A program made the position numbers and the translations under genes. Below are positions 23,640 through 31,620 of a stretch of 37,182 nucleotides of DNA, piece after piece (the stretch's first letter is position 1; each line of letters opens with the position of its first letter). Source of the DNA: Streptomyces africanus (lineage in GTDB: Bacteria; Actinomycetota; Actinomycetes; Streptomycetales; Streptomycetaceae); assembly GCF_002150735.1 (NCBI RefSeq), contig NZ_MUKA01000189.1, forward strand, positions 1 to 37,182, read 5' to 3'. The notes under the pieces were generated by a model that was not told where the DNA came from, did not search any database, and was given only the letters and a program-made list of their open reading frames with translations.

Positions 23640-24401
23640 CTAGATCGCCATGGACAGCAGGACCGGTGCCGCGTTGCGGTTGAGGGCGTCCGCGGCCTGG
23701 CGGAGCCGGTGGGCGTGCTCGACCGGGAGGGACAGGGCCAGGCAGCCGACGGAGGAGCCGGCCGTGACGGGGACGGCCGCGCAGACCGTGCCGACCGCGT
23801 ACTCCTGGAGGTCCAGGACCGGCACGGTGGGCGGCTGGGACTCCAGCCGGGAGAGCAGCAGCCGGTCGCTGGTGATGGTGCGCGAGGTGAGGCGGGCCAT
23901 CTTGTGCCGGGCGAGGTGGTCGCGGCGGCCGGCGTGGTCGAGCTGGGTGAGCAGGCTCTTGCCGATGGCGGTGGCGTGGGCCGAGGAGCGGAAGTCGACC
24001 CACTCGTTGACCTTGGGCGTGGCCGGGCTGTCGGCGTACTGGGTGACGCTGATCTCGCCGTCGACGTACCGGCTCATGTAGACGGCGGCGCCGACCGAGT
24101 CGCGCAGCCGGTCGAGGGTGTGCTGGAGCTTGTCGCGCAGGGTCTGCTCGCGGTGCTGGGCGGAGCCGAGGCGGGCCAGCGTCTCGCCCGTGACGTACGC
24201 GCCGTCGGCGATCTGCTCGACGTAGCCCTCACGGCGCAGCATGCGCAGCAGCGCGGTCAGCCGCTCCCGTCCGATGCCGGTGTGCCGGGCGAGCTCGGTA
24301 TCGGTGACTCCGGTGGAACTCCCCGCCACGGTCTCCAGGACGCGCAGGGCTTCCTGGGCCGCGTGGTACGGGGTGGTCGGCGGCTCGTGCTTCAGCGCCA
24401 C
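23640..24401 (-). CDS. IclR-family transcriptional regulator
   Basis: The protein has 253 residues; the GTG at 24401 is preceded by a gggga Shine-Dalgarno. The N-terminal winged helix (TDTELARHTGIGRERLTALLRMLRREGYVEQ) is followed by the effector domain (from about 85), with AVYMSRYVDGEISVTQYA, HATAIGKSLLTQL and a C-terminal GSSVGCLALSLP. IclR proteins usually regulate their own gene and nearby catabolic genes in response to an aromatic or carboxylic metabolite. It lies downstream of, and co-directional with, the ehu operon, separated by a large inverted repeat. A candidate operator lies 48-66 bp upstream of its start. Confidence 0.88.
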   Translation of the reverse strand: MALKHEPPTTPYHAAQEALRVLETVAGSSTGVTDTELARHTGIGRERLTALLRMLRREGYVEQIADGAYVTGETLARLGSAQHREQTLRDKLQHTLDRLRDSVGAAVYMSRYVDGEISVTQYADSPATPKVNEWVDFRSSAHATAIGKSLLTQLDHAGRRDHLARHKMARLTSRTITSDRLLLSRLESQPPTVPVLDLQEYAVGTVCAAVPVTAGSSVGCLALSLPVEHAHRLRQAADALNRNAAPVLLSMAI

Positions 24402-24448
24402 GGTGGTCTCCCCCTGCGCTTGCTGTTAGGGCCGTAATCCGGTCAGTG

Positions 24449-24467
24449 AACCTCAACCAGGTTAACC
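24449..24467. promoter_or_regulatory. Candidate IclR operator
   Basis: Read on the minus strand, GGTTAACCTGGTTGAGGTT contains the inverted pair aacct/aggtt and the motif GTTAAC-N2-GG-TTGA. A near-identical motif recurs at 30674-30690 in the divergent promoter of the catabolic genes. The position, just upstream of the IclR gene, fits autoregulation. Confidence 0.45.
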
Positions 24468-24505
24468 GGCAAACACCCTGCGGAGAGCGGGGGTTGACAA
24501 GATTC

Positions 24506-24574
24506 CCGGGCCCCCGGACTGGGACATCGACCCTCTGGCATATGCCAGAAGCATGCCCCAGGCCGGGGGCCCGG
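24506..24574. repeat. 69-bp nested inverted repeat (cruciform/terminator) after ehuA
   Basis: The outer 12-bp arms (24506-24517 with 24563-24574) continue, after one mismatch, into 5 bp (24519-24523 with 24557-24561). The loop contains a 16-bp perfect palindrome, tctggcatatgccaga (24534-24549). It starts 26 bp after the ehuA stop. It probably terminates the ehu operon; the inner palindrome may also bind a regulator. Confidence 0.75.
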
Positions 24575-24600
24575 ACGTCCTGCCTGGTCACGCGGTGTAG

Positions 24601-25386
24601 TCAGAGCACCGCGCTGAGGAACTCCCGCGTGCGGTCGTGCTCCGGCTCGCTGAAGATCTTCTCCGGCGGGCCCGACTCGATGACCCGACCCGAGTCGAAC
24701 ATCAGTACCTGGTCGGAGATGTCCCGGGCGAAGTTCATCTCGTGGGTCACGCAGAGCATCGTGATGTCCGTGGAACGGGCGATGTCCCGCAGCACGTCGA
24801 GGACGCCCGCGACCAGCTCCGGGTCGAGCGCGGAGGTCACCTCGTCCAGGAGCAGCACCTGCGGCCGCATCGCCAGCGCCCGGGCGATCGCCACCCGCTG
24901 CTGCTGACCGCCGGACAGCTGCGCCGGGTGCTTGTCGAGGTGGTCGGTCAGCCCGACCAGCTCCAGCAGCTCGCGCGCCCGCTCCTCGGCGGCGTCCTTC
25001 GACATGCCGAGGACCGTGACCGGGGCCTCGGTGATGTTGCGCAGGACCGTCATGTTCGGGAACAGGTTGAACTGCTGGAACACCATCCCGATCTTCTTGC
25101 GGACCTCGCGCACCTGCTTGTCGGGCGCCGGGAACAACTGCTCCCCGTCCACGGTGATGGTGCCCTCGTCGGGCTTGAGCAGCGTCATCAGCAGACGGAG
25201 GATCGTGGTCTTGCCGGACCCGGAGGGGCCGATCAGGGTCACGTGCTTGCCGGCGTCCACGGAGAAGTCCAGGTGGTCCAGGACCGTGTGGTCGCCGAAC
25301 CGCTTGGTGACCTGCTCCAGCCGGATCAGCTCGCCGGTGCTCCTGGCGGGGTTCTTCTCGGGGTTGGGGAGAGTGTCAGTGGGCAA
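24601..25386 (-). CDS. ehuA: Polar amino-acid/ectoine-type ABC transporter ATPase (EhuA-like)
   Basis: The protein has 261 residues from a TTG start at 25386 with GGAG upstream; there is no ATG before the Walker region. Walker A is GPSGSGKTT (53-61), the Q-loop is FQQFNLFPNMTV, the signature LSGGQQQRV, Walker B VLLLDEVTSALDP and the switch His is in VTHEMNFA. It is the closing gene of a binding-protein/two-permease/ATPase operon and overlaps ehuD by 11 nt. The layout and sequence match the PAAT importers annotated EhuABCD. Whether ectoine is the real substrate is open, because the usual ectoine hydrolase and deacetylase genes are not in the window. Confidence 0.85.
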   Translation of the reverse strand: MPTDTLPNPEKNPARSTGELIRLEQVTKRFGDHTVLDHLDFSVDAGKHVTLIGPSGSGKTTILRLLMTLLKPDEGTITVDGEQLFPAPDKQVREVRKKIGMVFQQFNLFPNMTVLRNITEAPVTVLGMSKDAAEERARELLELVGLTDHLDKHPAQLSGGQQQRVAIARALAMRPQVLLLDEVTSALDPELVAGVLDVLRDIARSTDITMLCVTHEMNFARDISDQVLMFDSGRVIESGPPEKIFSEPEHDRTREFLSAVL

Positions 25387-26026
25387 GGCGTCGCTCCAGG
25401 GCTCGCAGGAGAAGGGAGGCCAGATAGGAAATGACGATGAAGGCCACGCCGATCACCGTCAGCGGCTCGGTGAACTGGAAGTGCTCCTGCGAGAACAGGC
25501 GCGCGTGGCCGAGCATCTCCAGCACGGAGATCGCCATCAGCATCGGCGTGTCCTTGAGCATCGCGATGACGTAGTTGCCGAGCGCGGGGACGACCCGGCG
25601 CACCGCCTGCGGCAGGATCACCGCGGTCCACGTCCGGCGCAGCGGCAGGTTCAGCGCCGTCGCCGCCTCCCACTGGCCGACCGGCACGGCCTCGATACCG
25701 GCGCGGTAGACCTGCATCGTGTACGTCGAGTAGTGCAGGCCGATCGCGAAGACGCCCGTGGCGAGCGCCGAGAAGGTCAGGCCCCACTCGGGCAGCACGT
25801 AGTAGAGGAAGAACAACTGCACCAGCAGCGGGGTGTTGCGGACGAACTCCGTGACGGCGCCGACCGGCCAGGTCACCCAGCGCGTCGGCAGCCGCATCAG
25901 CAGCGCCCACACCAGGCCCAGCACGAACGAGACCAGCGAACCGATCACCAGGATCTGCAGGGTGACCAGCAGACCCTTCCAGAAGTCCGGCATGAAGTCG
26001 GAGACCGCGCTCCAGTCCCAGTTCAT
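25376..26026 (-). CDS. ehuD: PAAT-family ABC permease (EhuD-like)
   Basis: The protein has 216 residues. TM segments lie at about 18-42, 58-78, 85-105, 150-172 and 185-208, with the EAA-type loop GQWEAATALNLPLRRTWTAVILPQAVR that docks the ATPase. FVRNTPLLVQLFFLYYVLP is characteristic of the His/Glu/Gln permease subfamily. Its ATG overlaps the ehuC stop (ATGA, 26023-26026). Confidence 0.87.
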   Translation of the reverse strand: MNWDWSAVSDFMPDFWKGLLVTLQILVIGSLVSFVLGLVWALLMRLPTRWVTWPVGAVTEFVRNTPLLVQLFFLYYVLPEWGLTFSALATGVFAIGLHYSTYTMQVYRAGIEAVPVGQWEAATALNLPLRRTWTAVILPQAVRRVVPALGNYVIAMLKDTPMLMAISVLEMLGHARLFSQEHFQFTEPLTVIGVAFIVISYLASLLLRALERRLAH

Positions 26027-26724
26027 CGGACCGCCTCCACCACGACCGGCTCAGGCGCCCGGGTCTTGCTGTCGGGCTTCTTCCCGACACCCGCCTTGAG
26101 CCTCTTCTCCAGCCCGCGCATGACCCGGGTGAGCAGGAAGGCGATCACGAAGTAGATGAGCAGGATGTACGTGTAGATCTCCGCGCTCTCCTGGAGCGCC
26201 AGACGCACCAGGTTGCCGCTGAACGCCAGGTCGCCCATGCCCATGATCGACACCAGGGCGGTGCCCTTGAGCAGCTCGATGAGCAGGTTGGAGAACGGCG
26301 GGATCATCTCCGGCACCGCCTGCGGCAGCAGGATCAGCCGCATCCGCTGCCAGGGCGTGAAGCTGAGCGCGATCCCGCCCTCCCGCTGCGCCGGGTCGAC
26401 CGCGTTCAGCGCGCCGCGCACGATCTCGGAGCCGTACGCCCCGTAGGTCAGGCCGAGCGCCAGCGTGCCCGCCCACAGCGGCACCAGCTGCCAGCCGAAG
26501 GCCGGGGGCAGCACGAAGAACACCCAGAAGATCATCACCAGGGCTGAGGTCCCGCGGAACACCTCGGTGTAGAAGCCCGCCAGGAAGCGGACGATCCACA
26601 GCCGGTGGGTGCGCGCGACGCCGACCACGAAGGACACAGCGGCCGCCAGCAGCGCGCTGCACACGAGCAGCTGGATCGTGACCCAGACGCCCTTGAGTAC
26701 GAGTTCCCAGAGTCCCGAGGTCAT
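26023..26724 (-). CDS. ehuC: PAAT-family ABC permease (EhuC-like)
   Basis: The protein has 233 residues and is the paralogue and partner of the next permease. It has five hydrophobic segments, the motif FRGTSALVMIFWVFFVLPP and the docking loop AQREGGIALSFTPWQRMRLILLPQAV. A short basic C-terminal tail follows the last TM segment. Its ATG overlaps the ehuB stop (ATGA, 26721-26724). Confidence 0.87.
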   Translation of the reverse strand: MTSGLWELVLKGVWVTIQLLVCSALLAAAVSFVVGVARTHRLWIVRFLAGFYTEVFRGTSALVMIFWVFFVLPPAFGWQLVPLWAGTLALGLTYGAYGSEIVRGALNAVDPAQREGGIALSFTPWQRMRLILLPQAVPEMIPPFSNLLIELLKGTALVSIMGMGDLAFSGNLVRLALQESAEIYTYILLIYFVIAFLLTRVMRGLEKRLKAGVGKKPDSKTRAPEPVVVEAVR

Positions 26725-27650
26725 CCGCCGCAGAGCTCCTTCGCGGTCAGGTCCGTCATCTCCGCCTCGGTGAAACCGAAGGGCTTGAGGATGCGGAACA
26801 GTTCGCCGCTCTTCTTGAGCTTGCGCAGCTCGACGTTGAAGGCGTCCCGCAGCTTGGTCTCGGTCGGCCGGAACGCGAACGCGCCCCCGTCGACGTGCGG
26901 CTTGCCGCCCACAATCGGCTTGAAGGGCTCGGTGGCCTCCGCCTTGGCGGACTTCTTCGCCACCTCGCGCACGGTGAGCGCCGTACCCGCGAACACGTCC
27001 ACGCGGCCCGCCTCGACGGCGTTCAGCCCCGCCACCTGGTCCGGGACGATCAGGATGTCGCTCTCCTTGTACCCCGCCTCGACGGCGTACTGGATCTCGG
27101 CGTACCCGGTGCCGGTGGCGAACTTCGCCTTCTTCGCGACGACGTCCTTGTAGTCGCGCAGCCCCTTGGGGTTGCCCTTGCGGACGATGAACGCGTCGAG
27201 CATCTGGTAGTCGGGGTCGGAGAAGATGACCTGCTCGCAGCGCTCGGGGTTGACGTACATCCCGGCGGCGACGACGTCGAACTGCTGGGAGTTCAGGCCC
27301 GGGATGAGCGAGCCGAACTCGGTCGGCACCGGCTGGACCCGGTCGACGCCGAGGCGCTTGAAGATCACCTTGGCCAGTTCCGGTGCCTCGCCGGTCAGCT
27401 CGCCGTTCTTGTCGATGAAGCCGAACGGGATCTCACCGGCGATGCCGAGTCGGACGACGCCCGCCGCCCGGAGCCGGCCGAGCAGGTCACCGCCCTCGGT
27501 GCTCGACGCCGTGGCCACCCGGCTGCATCCGGCGGCGCCCAGCGCGCCGAGCGCCGCGACCCCCGCGAGCAGCGACCGGCGTGTGGGCGTGGATGCGGCC
27601 TGGGATATGGATTCCGGACTTCTCAGTGGGCTTCTCTGTGGTGGAGCCAT
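26721..27650 (-). CDS. ehuB: Extracytoplasmic solute-binding lipoprotein (EhuB-like)
   Basis: The protein has 309 residues. A twin-arginine-like lipoprotein signal (TRRSLLAGVAALGALGAAGC) puts the lipid-bearing Cys at 42. The type-II periplasmic binding fold follows: VVRLGIAGEIPFGFID, LVDV-type hinge segments, VVAAGMYVNPERCEQVIFSDPDYQ and DVFAGTALTVREV. GEIPF and MYVNPER have the spacing (E-x-x-F and aromatic-x4-R) that I recall for the ectoine pocket of S. meliloti EhuB. This is suggestive only. It is the first gene of the ehu operon. The ATG at 27650 has no clear Shine-Dalgarno, so the mRNA may be nearly leaderless or the start may be later. It is divergent from the DUF3830 gene. Confidence 0.85.
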   Translation of the reverse strand: MAPPQRSPLRSPESISQAASTPTRRSLLAGVAALGALGAAGCSRVATASSTEGGDLLGRLRAAGVVRLGIAGEIPFGFIDKNGELTGEAPELAKVIFKRLGVDRVQPVPTEFGSLIPGLNSQQFDVVAAGMYVNPERCEQVIFSDPDYQMLDAFIVRKGNPKGLRDYKDVVAKKAKFATGTGYAEIQYAVEAGYKESDILIVPDQVAGLNAVEAGRVDVFAGTALTVREVAKKSAKAEATEPFKPIVGGKPHVDGGAFAFRPTETKLRDAFNVELRKLKKSGELFRILKPFGFTEAEMTDLTAKELCGG

Positions 27651-27757
27651 GGGCGCGCGGCTACCCGACCCGATCCGAGTTATGCCGATCTTTTCAAGCC
27701 CCGCACGTCTCCCGGTGCGCCCTTGACCGCCGGGGCGGCGGGCACTCCCATGGAGGC

Positions 27758-28252
27758 ATGGCTGATCGCTATATCGAAGTCTCGCTGGTCAAGCGCGACG
27801 TGACCTGCAGGGCCAGGCTCCTGGACGACCGCGCGCCGATCACCTGCGCGGCCGTCTGGGACTCCCTTCCGCTGGCCGGCGACGTCTACCACGCGAAGTA
27901 CGCGCGCAACGAGATCTACGCCCTTTTCCCGCCCTTCGCCGAAACCGAGCCACCTCTGGAAAACCCGACCATCACTCCGATTCCCGGCGATCTGTGTTAT
28001 TTCACCTTCGCCGGGGCGGAGTTGGGGACCAAGGCCTACGGCTACGACCGCGAGGTCCGCGCCGGGACCACGCTCGTCGACCTGGCCCTGTTCTACGAAC
28101 GCAACAACCTGCTGCTGAACGGCGATGTCGGCTGGGTCCCCGGCATCGTGTGGGGCCAGATCGTCGAGGGCCTGGACGCCATGGCCGAGGCGTGCAACGA
28201 CCTGTGGAGGTCGGGAGCGGCGGGGGAGACGCTCAGCTTCCGGAGGGCCTGA
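27758..28252 (+). CDS. DUF3830 family protein
   Basis: The protein has 164 residues; the ATG at 27758 follows ggagg (27752-27756). It is soluble with no signal. Motifs are VTCRARLLDDRAPITCAAVWDSLPLAGDVYHAKYARNEIY, PGDLCYFTFAG and LALFYERNNLLLNGDVGWVPGIVWGQI, the pattern of DUF3830. I recall this family as small cyclophilin-like barrels of unknown activity, often beside amidases or amidohydrolases. It is divergent from ehuB (107 bp gap) and its 3' end overlaps the amidase gene tail-to-tail by 20 nt. Neighbourhood suggests an accessory or enzymatic role in the same catabolic pathway. Confidence 0.75.
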   Translation: MADRYIEVSLVKRDVTCRARLLDDRAPITCAAVWDSLPLAGDVYHAKYARNEIYALFPPFAETEPPLENPTITPIPGDLCYFTFAGAELGTKAYGYDREVRAGTTLVDLALFYERNNLLLNGDVGWVPGIVWGQIVEGLDAMAEACNDLWRSGAAGETLSFRRA

Positions 28253-29642
28253 GCCGGCCGGCGGACGCCACGCCGGCCTCGTAGAGCGCGTGGGCCGCCC
28301 GCAGCACCAGATCGTCCCGGTGCCGGGCGGCCACGAGATGGAGCCCGATCGGCAGGCCGTCCCCGTCGGAGCCGACCGGCACGCTCGCCGCGGGCTGCTG
28401 CGTCATGTTGAACGGGTACGTGAACGGCGTCCAGCCCGTCCAGCGCCGATGGCCGGATCCTTTCGGTACCTCGACGCCCGCCTCGAACGCCGTGATCGGC
28501 AGGGTCGGCGTGACGAGCAGGTCGTGGGTGTCGTGGAAGCGGCCCATCCGGCGCCCCAGGTCCATCCGGACGTCCACCGCGGCCAGATAGTCCAGCGCCG
28601 AGTAGCGGGCACCCTGTGTGCAGATCTCGCGCAGACCCGGGTCCAGCAGGTCCCGCTGGTGCGGGCCAAGGTGCTCGGTCACCCGGGCCGCCCCGCTGAA
28701 CCACAGGGTGTGGAAGGCCTCCACGGGTTCGGTGAGGTCCGGGTCGGTCTCCGTGACGTAGGCGCCGAGCTCCGCCAGCCGCTCCACGGCGTGCCGCACC
28801 GCCCTCGCGACCTCCGGGCGCACCGCCACCTGGCCGCCCAGAGTCGGCGAGTACGCCACGCGCAGCCCGCGCACCCCGCCCGTCAGGCCGTCCGTGTACG
28901 CACCGGGCGGCGGGGCGAGCGCCGACCAGTCCCGCGAGTCGGGGTGGCCGATGACGTCCATCAGCAGCGCCGCGTCCGCCGCGTCCCGGGTCATCGGCCC
29001 GACGTGCGCCAGCGTGCCGAACGCGCTCGCCGGGTAGAGCGGCACCCGCCCGTACGTCGGCTTCAGCGCGAAGATCCCGCAGAACGACGCCGGGATCCGG
29101 ACACTGCCGCCGCCGTCCGTGCCCAGCGACAGCGGCCCCGCGCCGAGCGCCACGGCCGCGGCGCTGCCCCCGCTCGATCCGCCGGCGGTGCGCGAGGGGT
29201 CGTACGGGTTGCGCGTCACCCCGCTCAGCGGGGAGTCCGTCACGCCCTTCCAGCCGTACTCGGGGGTCGTCGTCTTGCCGATGAAGACCGCCCCGTGCTC
29301 CCGCAGCCGGGCCACGGACGGGGCGTCCTCGTCCCAGCGCCCCGCCGGATCCACGGCCTTCGAACCGCGCAGGGTCGGCGCGCCGCGCAGCAGCAGGATG
29401 TCCTTCACCGTGACCGGTACGCCGTCCAGCAGCCCCTGGGGCTCACCGCGCCGCCATCGCTCCTCCGACTCCCGGGCCCGGGCCAGCGCGTCCTCGGCGG
29501 TCAGCCGGACGAAGGCGTTCACCTCCGGCTGGATCGCCTGGGCCCGCTCCAGCGCCGCGCGGGTCGCCTCCACAGGGCTCCACTCGCCCTTGCGGTAGCC
29601 GTCGAGGAGCCGTACGGCGGTCAGCTCGGTGAGCTCGGTCAT
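28233..29642 (-). CDS. Amidase-signature family amidohydrolase
   Basis: The protein has 469 residues; the ATG at 29642 has ggagggtgg just upstream. The Ser-cisSer-Lys machinery is visible: Lys80 in PVTVKDILLL, the GGSSGGS loop (154-160) and nucleophile Ser180 in GTDGGGSVRIP. The C-terminal part (FTYPFNMTQQPAASVPVG, GLPIGLHLVA) is typical of the AtzE/GatA-like group. It hydrolyses a C-N amide bond; the substrate is unknown. It starts 17 bp after the dehydrogenase stop, so the two form an operon. No gatB/gatC genes are adjacent, which argues against tRNA amidotransferase. Confidence 0.9.
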   Translation of the reverse strand: MTELTELTAVRLLDGYRKGEWSPVEATRAALERAQAIQPEVNAFVRLTAEDALARARESEERWRRGEPQGLLDGVPVTVKDILLLRGAPTLRGSKAVDPAGRWDEDAPSVARLREHGAVFIGKTTTPEYGWKGVTDSPLSGVTRNPYDPSRTAGGSSGGSAAAVALGAGPLSLGTDGGGSVRIPASFCGIFALKPTYGRVPLYPASAFGTLAHVGPMTRDAADAALLMDVIGHPDSRDWSALAPPPGAYTDGLTGGVRGLRVAYSPTLGGQVAVRPEVARAVRHAVERLAELGAYVTETDPDLTEPVEAFHTLWFSGAARVTEHLGPHQRDLLDPGLREICTQGARYSALDYLAAVDVRMDLGRRMGRFHDTHDLLVTPTLPITAFEAGVEVPKGSGHRRWTGWTPFTYPFNMTQQPAASVPVGSDGDGLPIGLHLVAARHRDDLVLRAAHALYEAGVASAGRLRPSGS

Positions 29643-29659
29643 CCACCCTCCAAGGAACG

Positions 29660-30607
29660 TCAGTGTCCGGGTACATACCCGCGCTGCTTGTCGACCACGT
29701 TCTCCAGCGGCTTTCCCGCCGCCCAGAGCTCGTACAGCTCGACGAACTGGGCGCCGAGCTCGTCCCGCCAGCCGACGATGTCGCCGCTCATGTGCGGGGA
29801 CACGATCAGGCCCGGGACCTGCCACAACGGGCTGTCGAGGGTCAGCGGCTCGGACTCGAACACGTCCAGGGCGGCGCCCGCGATCCAGTGCTTGGCCAGG
29901 GCCTCGGCGAGCGCGTCCTCGACGACGAGCTGGCCGCGGCCGATGTTGACGAACCGGGCGGACGGCTGCATCACGCCGAAGCGGCGGGCGTCGAACATGC
30001 CGTGCGTCTGCTCGGTGAGCGGCGCCGCCGCGATCACCCAGTCGGCGCGCGCCAGCAGCCGGTCCAGGTCCTCCGGGCCGTGCACGCCGGTGCGCGCGGC
30101 GCGGCCCACGAGCGCCGTCGTGATGTCCAGCGCTTCCAGCGTGCGGGCGATCGCCCGGCCGATCGGCCCGGTGCCGACCACGACGGCCCGGCTCCCGGCG
30201 ACCTTCTGCGACTCGCGGTGCCGCCAGGTCCGCTCCCGTTGCAGCTGAAGCGTGCGCGGCAGGTCCTTGGCCATCGCCAGCACGAGCGCGGCGACGTACT
30301 CGGCGATCGGCTGGTCGAAGATGCCGCGTGCGTTCGTCACCACCGTGTCCGAGGCGGCGAGTTCCGGGCACATCAGATGGTCCACACCGGCGCTCGCCGT
30401 GTGCACCCAGCGTGGCCGTGGGCCCTCGCCGGGCCAGGCGTCCCGCACGGCGCGCGAGGTGAAGTCCCACACGAGCAGTACGTCCGCACGCGGGAGGCGT
30501 GCGGCGAGACCCTCCGCGTCGGTGTGTTCGATACGGGCGTGGCCGGTGAGACGCCCGAGGCGAGGAAGGGGTTCGGCGTCCAGGACGAGCAGGGTGGGGG
30601 TGGGCAT
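29660..30607 (-). CDS. D-2-hydroxyacid dehydrogenase
   Basis: The protein has 315 residues from ATG 30607 (MPTPTLLVLDAEP); a ggag lies about 13 nt upstream. The Rossmann motif is VVVGTGPIGRAIA (143-155). Catalytic residues are Arg224 (VNIGRGQ), Glu251 (LDVFESEP) and His272 (SPHMSGD). After the second strand there is ALVGRAAR rather than an Asp, suggesting NADP(H) preference. It interconverts a 2-oxo acid and a D-2-hydroxy acid. It is first in the dehydrogenase-amidase operon and is divergent from the isomerase pair. Confidence 0.88.
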   Translation of the reverse strand: MPTPTLLVLDAEPLPRLGRLTGHARIEHTDAEGLAARLPRADVLLVWDFTSRAVRDAWPGEGPRPRWVHTASAGVDHLMCPELAASDTVVTNARGIFDQPIAEYVAALVLAMAKDLPRTLQLQRERTWRHRESQKVAGSRAVVVGTGPIGRAIARTLEALDITTALVGRAARTGVHGPEDLDRLLARADWVIAAAPLTEQTHGMFDARRFGVMQPSARFVNIGRGQLVVEDALAEALAKHWIAGAALDVFESEPLTLDSPLWQVPGLIVSPHMSGDIVGWRDELGAQFVELYELWAAGKPLENVVDKQRGYVPGH

Positions 30608-30673
30608 GAGCAGCCGTTTCTCCAGCCGTGCGGCGGGGGCGGCCGGCCTTCGGGAGGCGGCCGGTGACGACGA

Positions 30674-30748
30674 GTTAACACGGTGTTGACCAGGGAATGA
30701 TCCGGGCGGATTGACCACGCTCGCACCCGAACCTACCGTCGTCAACAC
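30674..30748. promoter_or_regulatory. Operator cluster in the divergent dehydrogenase/isomerase promoter
   Basis: An inverted pair gttaacac-g-gtgttgac (30674-30690, one mismatch) and a third copy, gtcaacac (30741-30748), which directly follows a -10-like element. The motif GTTAAC-N2-GG-TTGA is shared with the region upstream of the IclR gene. These are likely regulator sites, inferred from symmetry and recurrence. Confidence 0.5.
30711..30739 (+). promoter_or_regulatory. Candidate promoter for the isomerase pair
   Basis: TTGACC (30711-30716), 17-bp spacer, TACCGT (30734-30739). The spacing is ideal and the hexamers are reasonable for Streptomyces HrdB promoters. A gtcaacac box begins 1 bp after the -10 hexamer. 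Confidence 0.5.
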
Positions 30749-30804
30749 GGGCGTTCCCACGATCCGTTGCACACTCGTTGCCCAGTGTGAGGCCGGTGCC
30801 CTGC

Positions 30805-31620
30805 ATGGACGTCTCATTTCTCGGCGGGCCCAGCCCGCAGCGCGGGGTCGGCGTCGTCGCCCCCTTCGACTTCGCTCTCGACCGCGAACTGTGGCGCTGG
30901 GTGCCGGACGAGGTCTCCCTGCACATGACACGAACACCGTTCGTGCCGGTCGAGGTCAGCCTCGATCTCGCCCGCATGGTCAGCGAACACGAGACGCTGA
31001 GCGAGGCGGTCCGCACGCTCAACGCGATCGCCCCCGAGGTCATCGCCTACGCCTGTACGTCGGGCAGTTTCGTCGGCGGCGTCATGGGCGAGCGCGCGAT
31101 GTGCGAGGCGATGAGCCGGGCGGGCGCCGTCCCGGCGATCACCACCTCCGGCGGGCTGCTGGAGGCCCTGGTGGAGCTGGACGTACGGCGGGTGGCGCTG
31201 GTGACGCCGTACACGGTGTCGGTGACGCAGTCACTGGAGGCGTACGTCGCCCAGGCGGGCGTCACGATCTCCGGCTGTGCCTTCATGGGCCTGACCCGGC
31301 ACATCTGGAAGGTCCCCTACCGGGAGGTGGTGGACATGGCGCGGCAGGCCGTGCGCGGCGACGCCGACGCGCTGTTCATCAGCTGTACCAACCTGCCGAC
31401 CTACGACGTCATCCCGCAGCTGGAGGCCGAACTGCGCATCCCGGTGATCTCGGCCAACCAAGTGACGATGTGGGCGGCGCTGCGCCGACTGGGTACCCGT
31501 GCGGTGGGACCGTATCAAGCGCTGATCAATCCGGAGGCGCGCGCCGGTCTCGGATCGCCGGGGGCGGACCCCGGTCCCGTCGTGCCGGAAGAAGAGCAGC
31601 AGCAGGAAGGCTGGACATGA
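30805..31620 (+). CDS. Asp/Glu racemase-fold protein, EutA/maleate cis-trans isomerase-like (two-Cys)
   Basis: The protein has 271 residues from ATG 30805; an upstream extension is unlikely because the fold starts at MDVSFLGG. Two catalytic-type cysteines are in place: Cys84 (AYACTSGSF) and Cys194 (FISCTNLPTYD). This is the pattern of maleate isomerase, Asp/Glu racemase and EutA of the ectoine-utilisation locus. The C-terminal 25 residues are Gly/Pro/Gln-rich. The stop overlaps the start of a paralogue (ATGA, 31617-31620), suggesting they are made in equal amounts and may form one enzyme. The substrate is probably a dicarboxylic or 2-substituted acid from the adjacent pathway. Confidence 0.83.
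   Translation: MDVSFLGGPSPQRGVGVVAPFDFALDRELWRWVPDEVSLHMTRTPFVPVEVSLDLARMVSEHETLSEAVRTLNAIAPEVIAYACTSGSFVGGVMGERAMCEAMSRAGAVPAITTSGGLLEALVELDVRRVALVTPYTVSVTQSLEAYVAQAGVTISGCAFMGLTRHIWKVPYREVVDMARQAVRGDADALFISCTNLPTYDVIPQLEAELRIPVISANQVTMWAALRRLGTRAVGPYQALINPEARAGLGSPGADPGPVVPEEEQQQEGWT

Noticed and set aside
28233..29642. Amidase as GatA of the tRNA amidotransferase
   Set aside because: No gatB or gatC is adjacent, and the genomic setting is catabolic.
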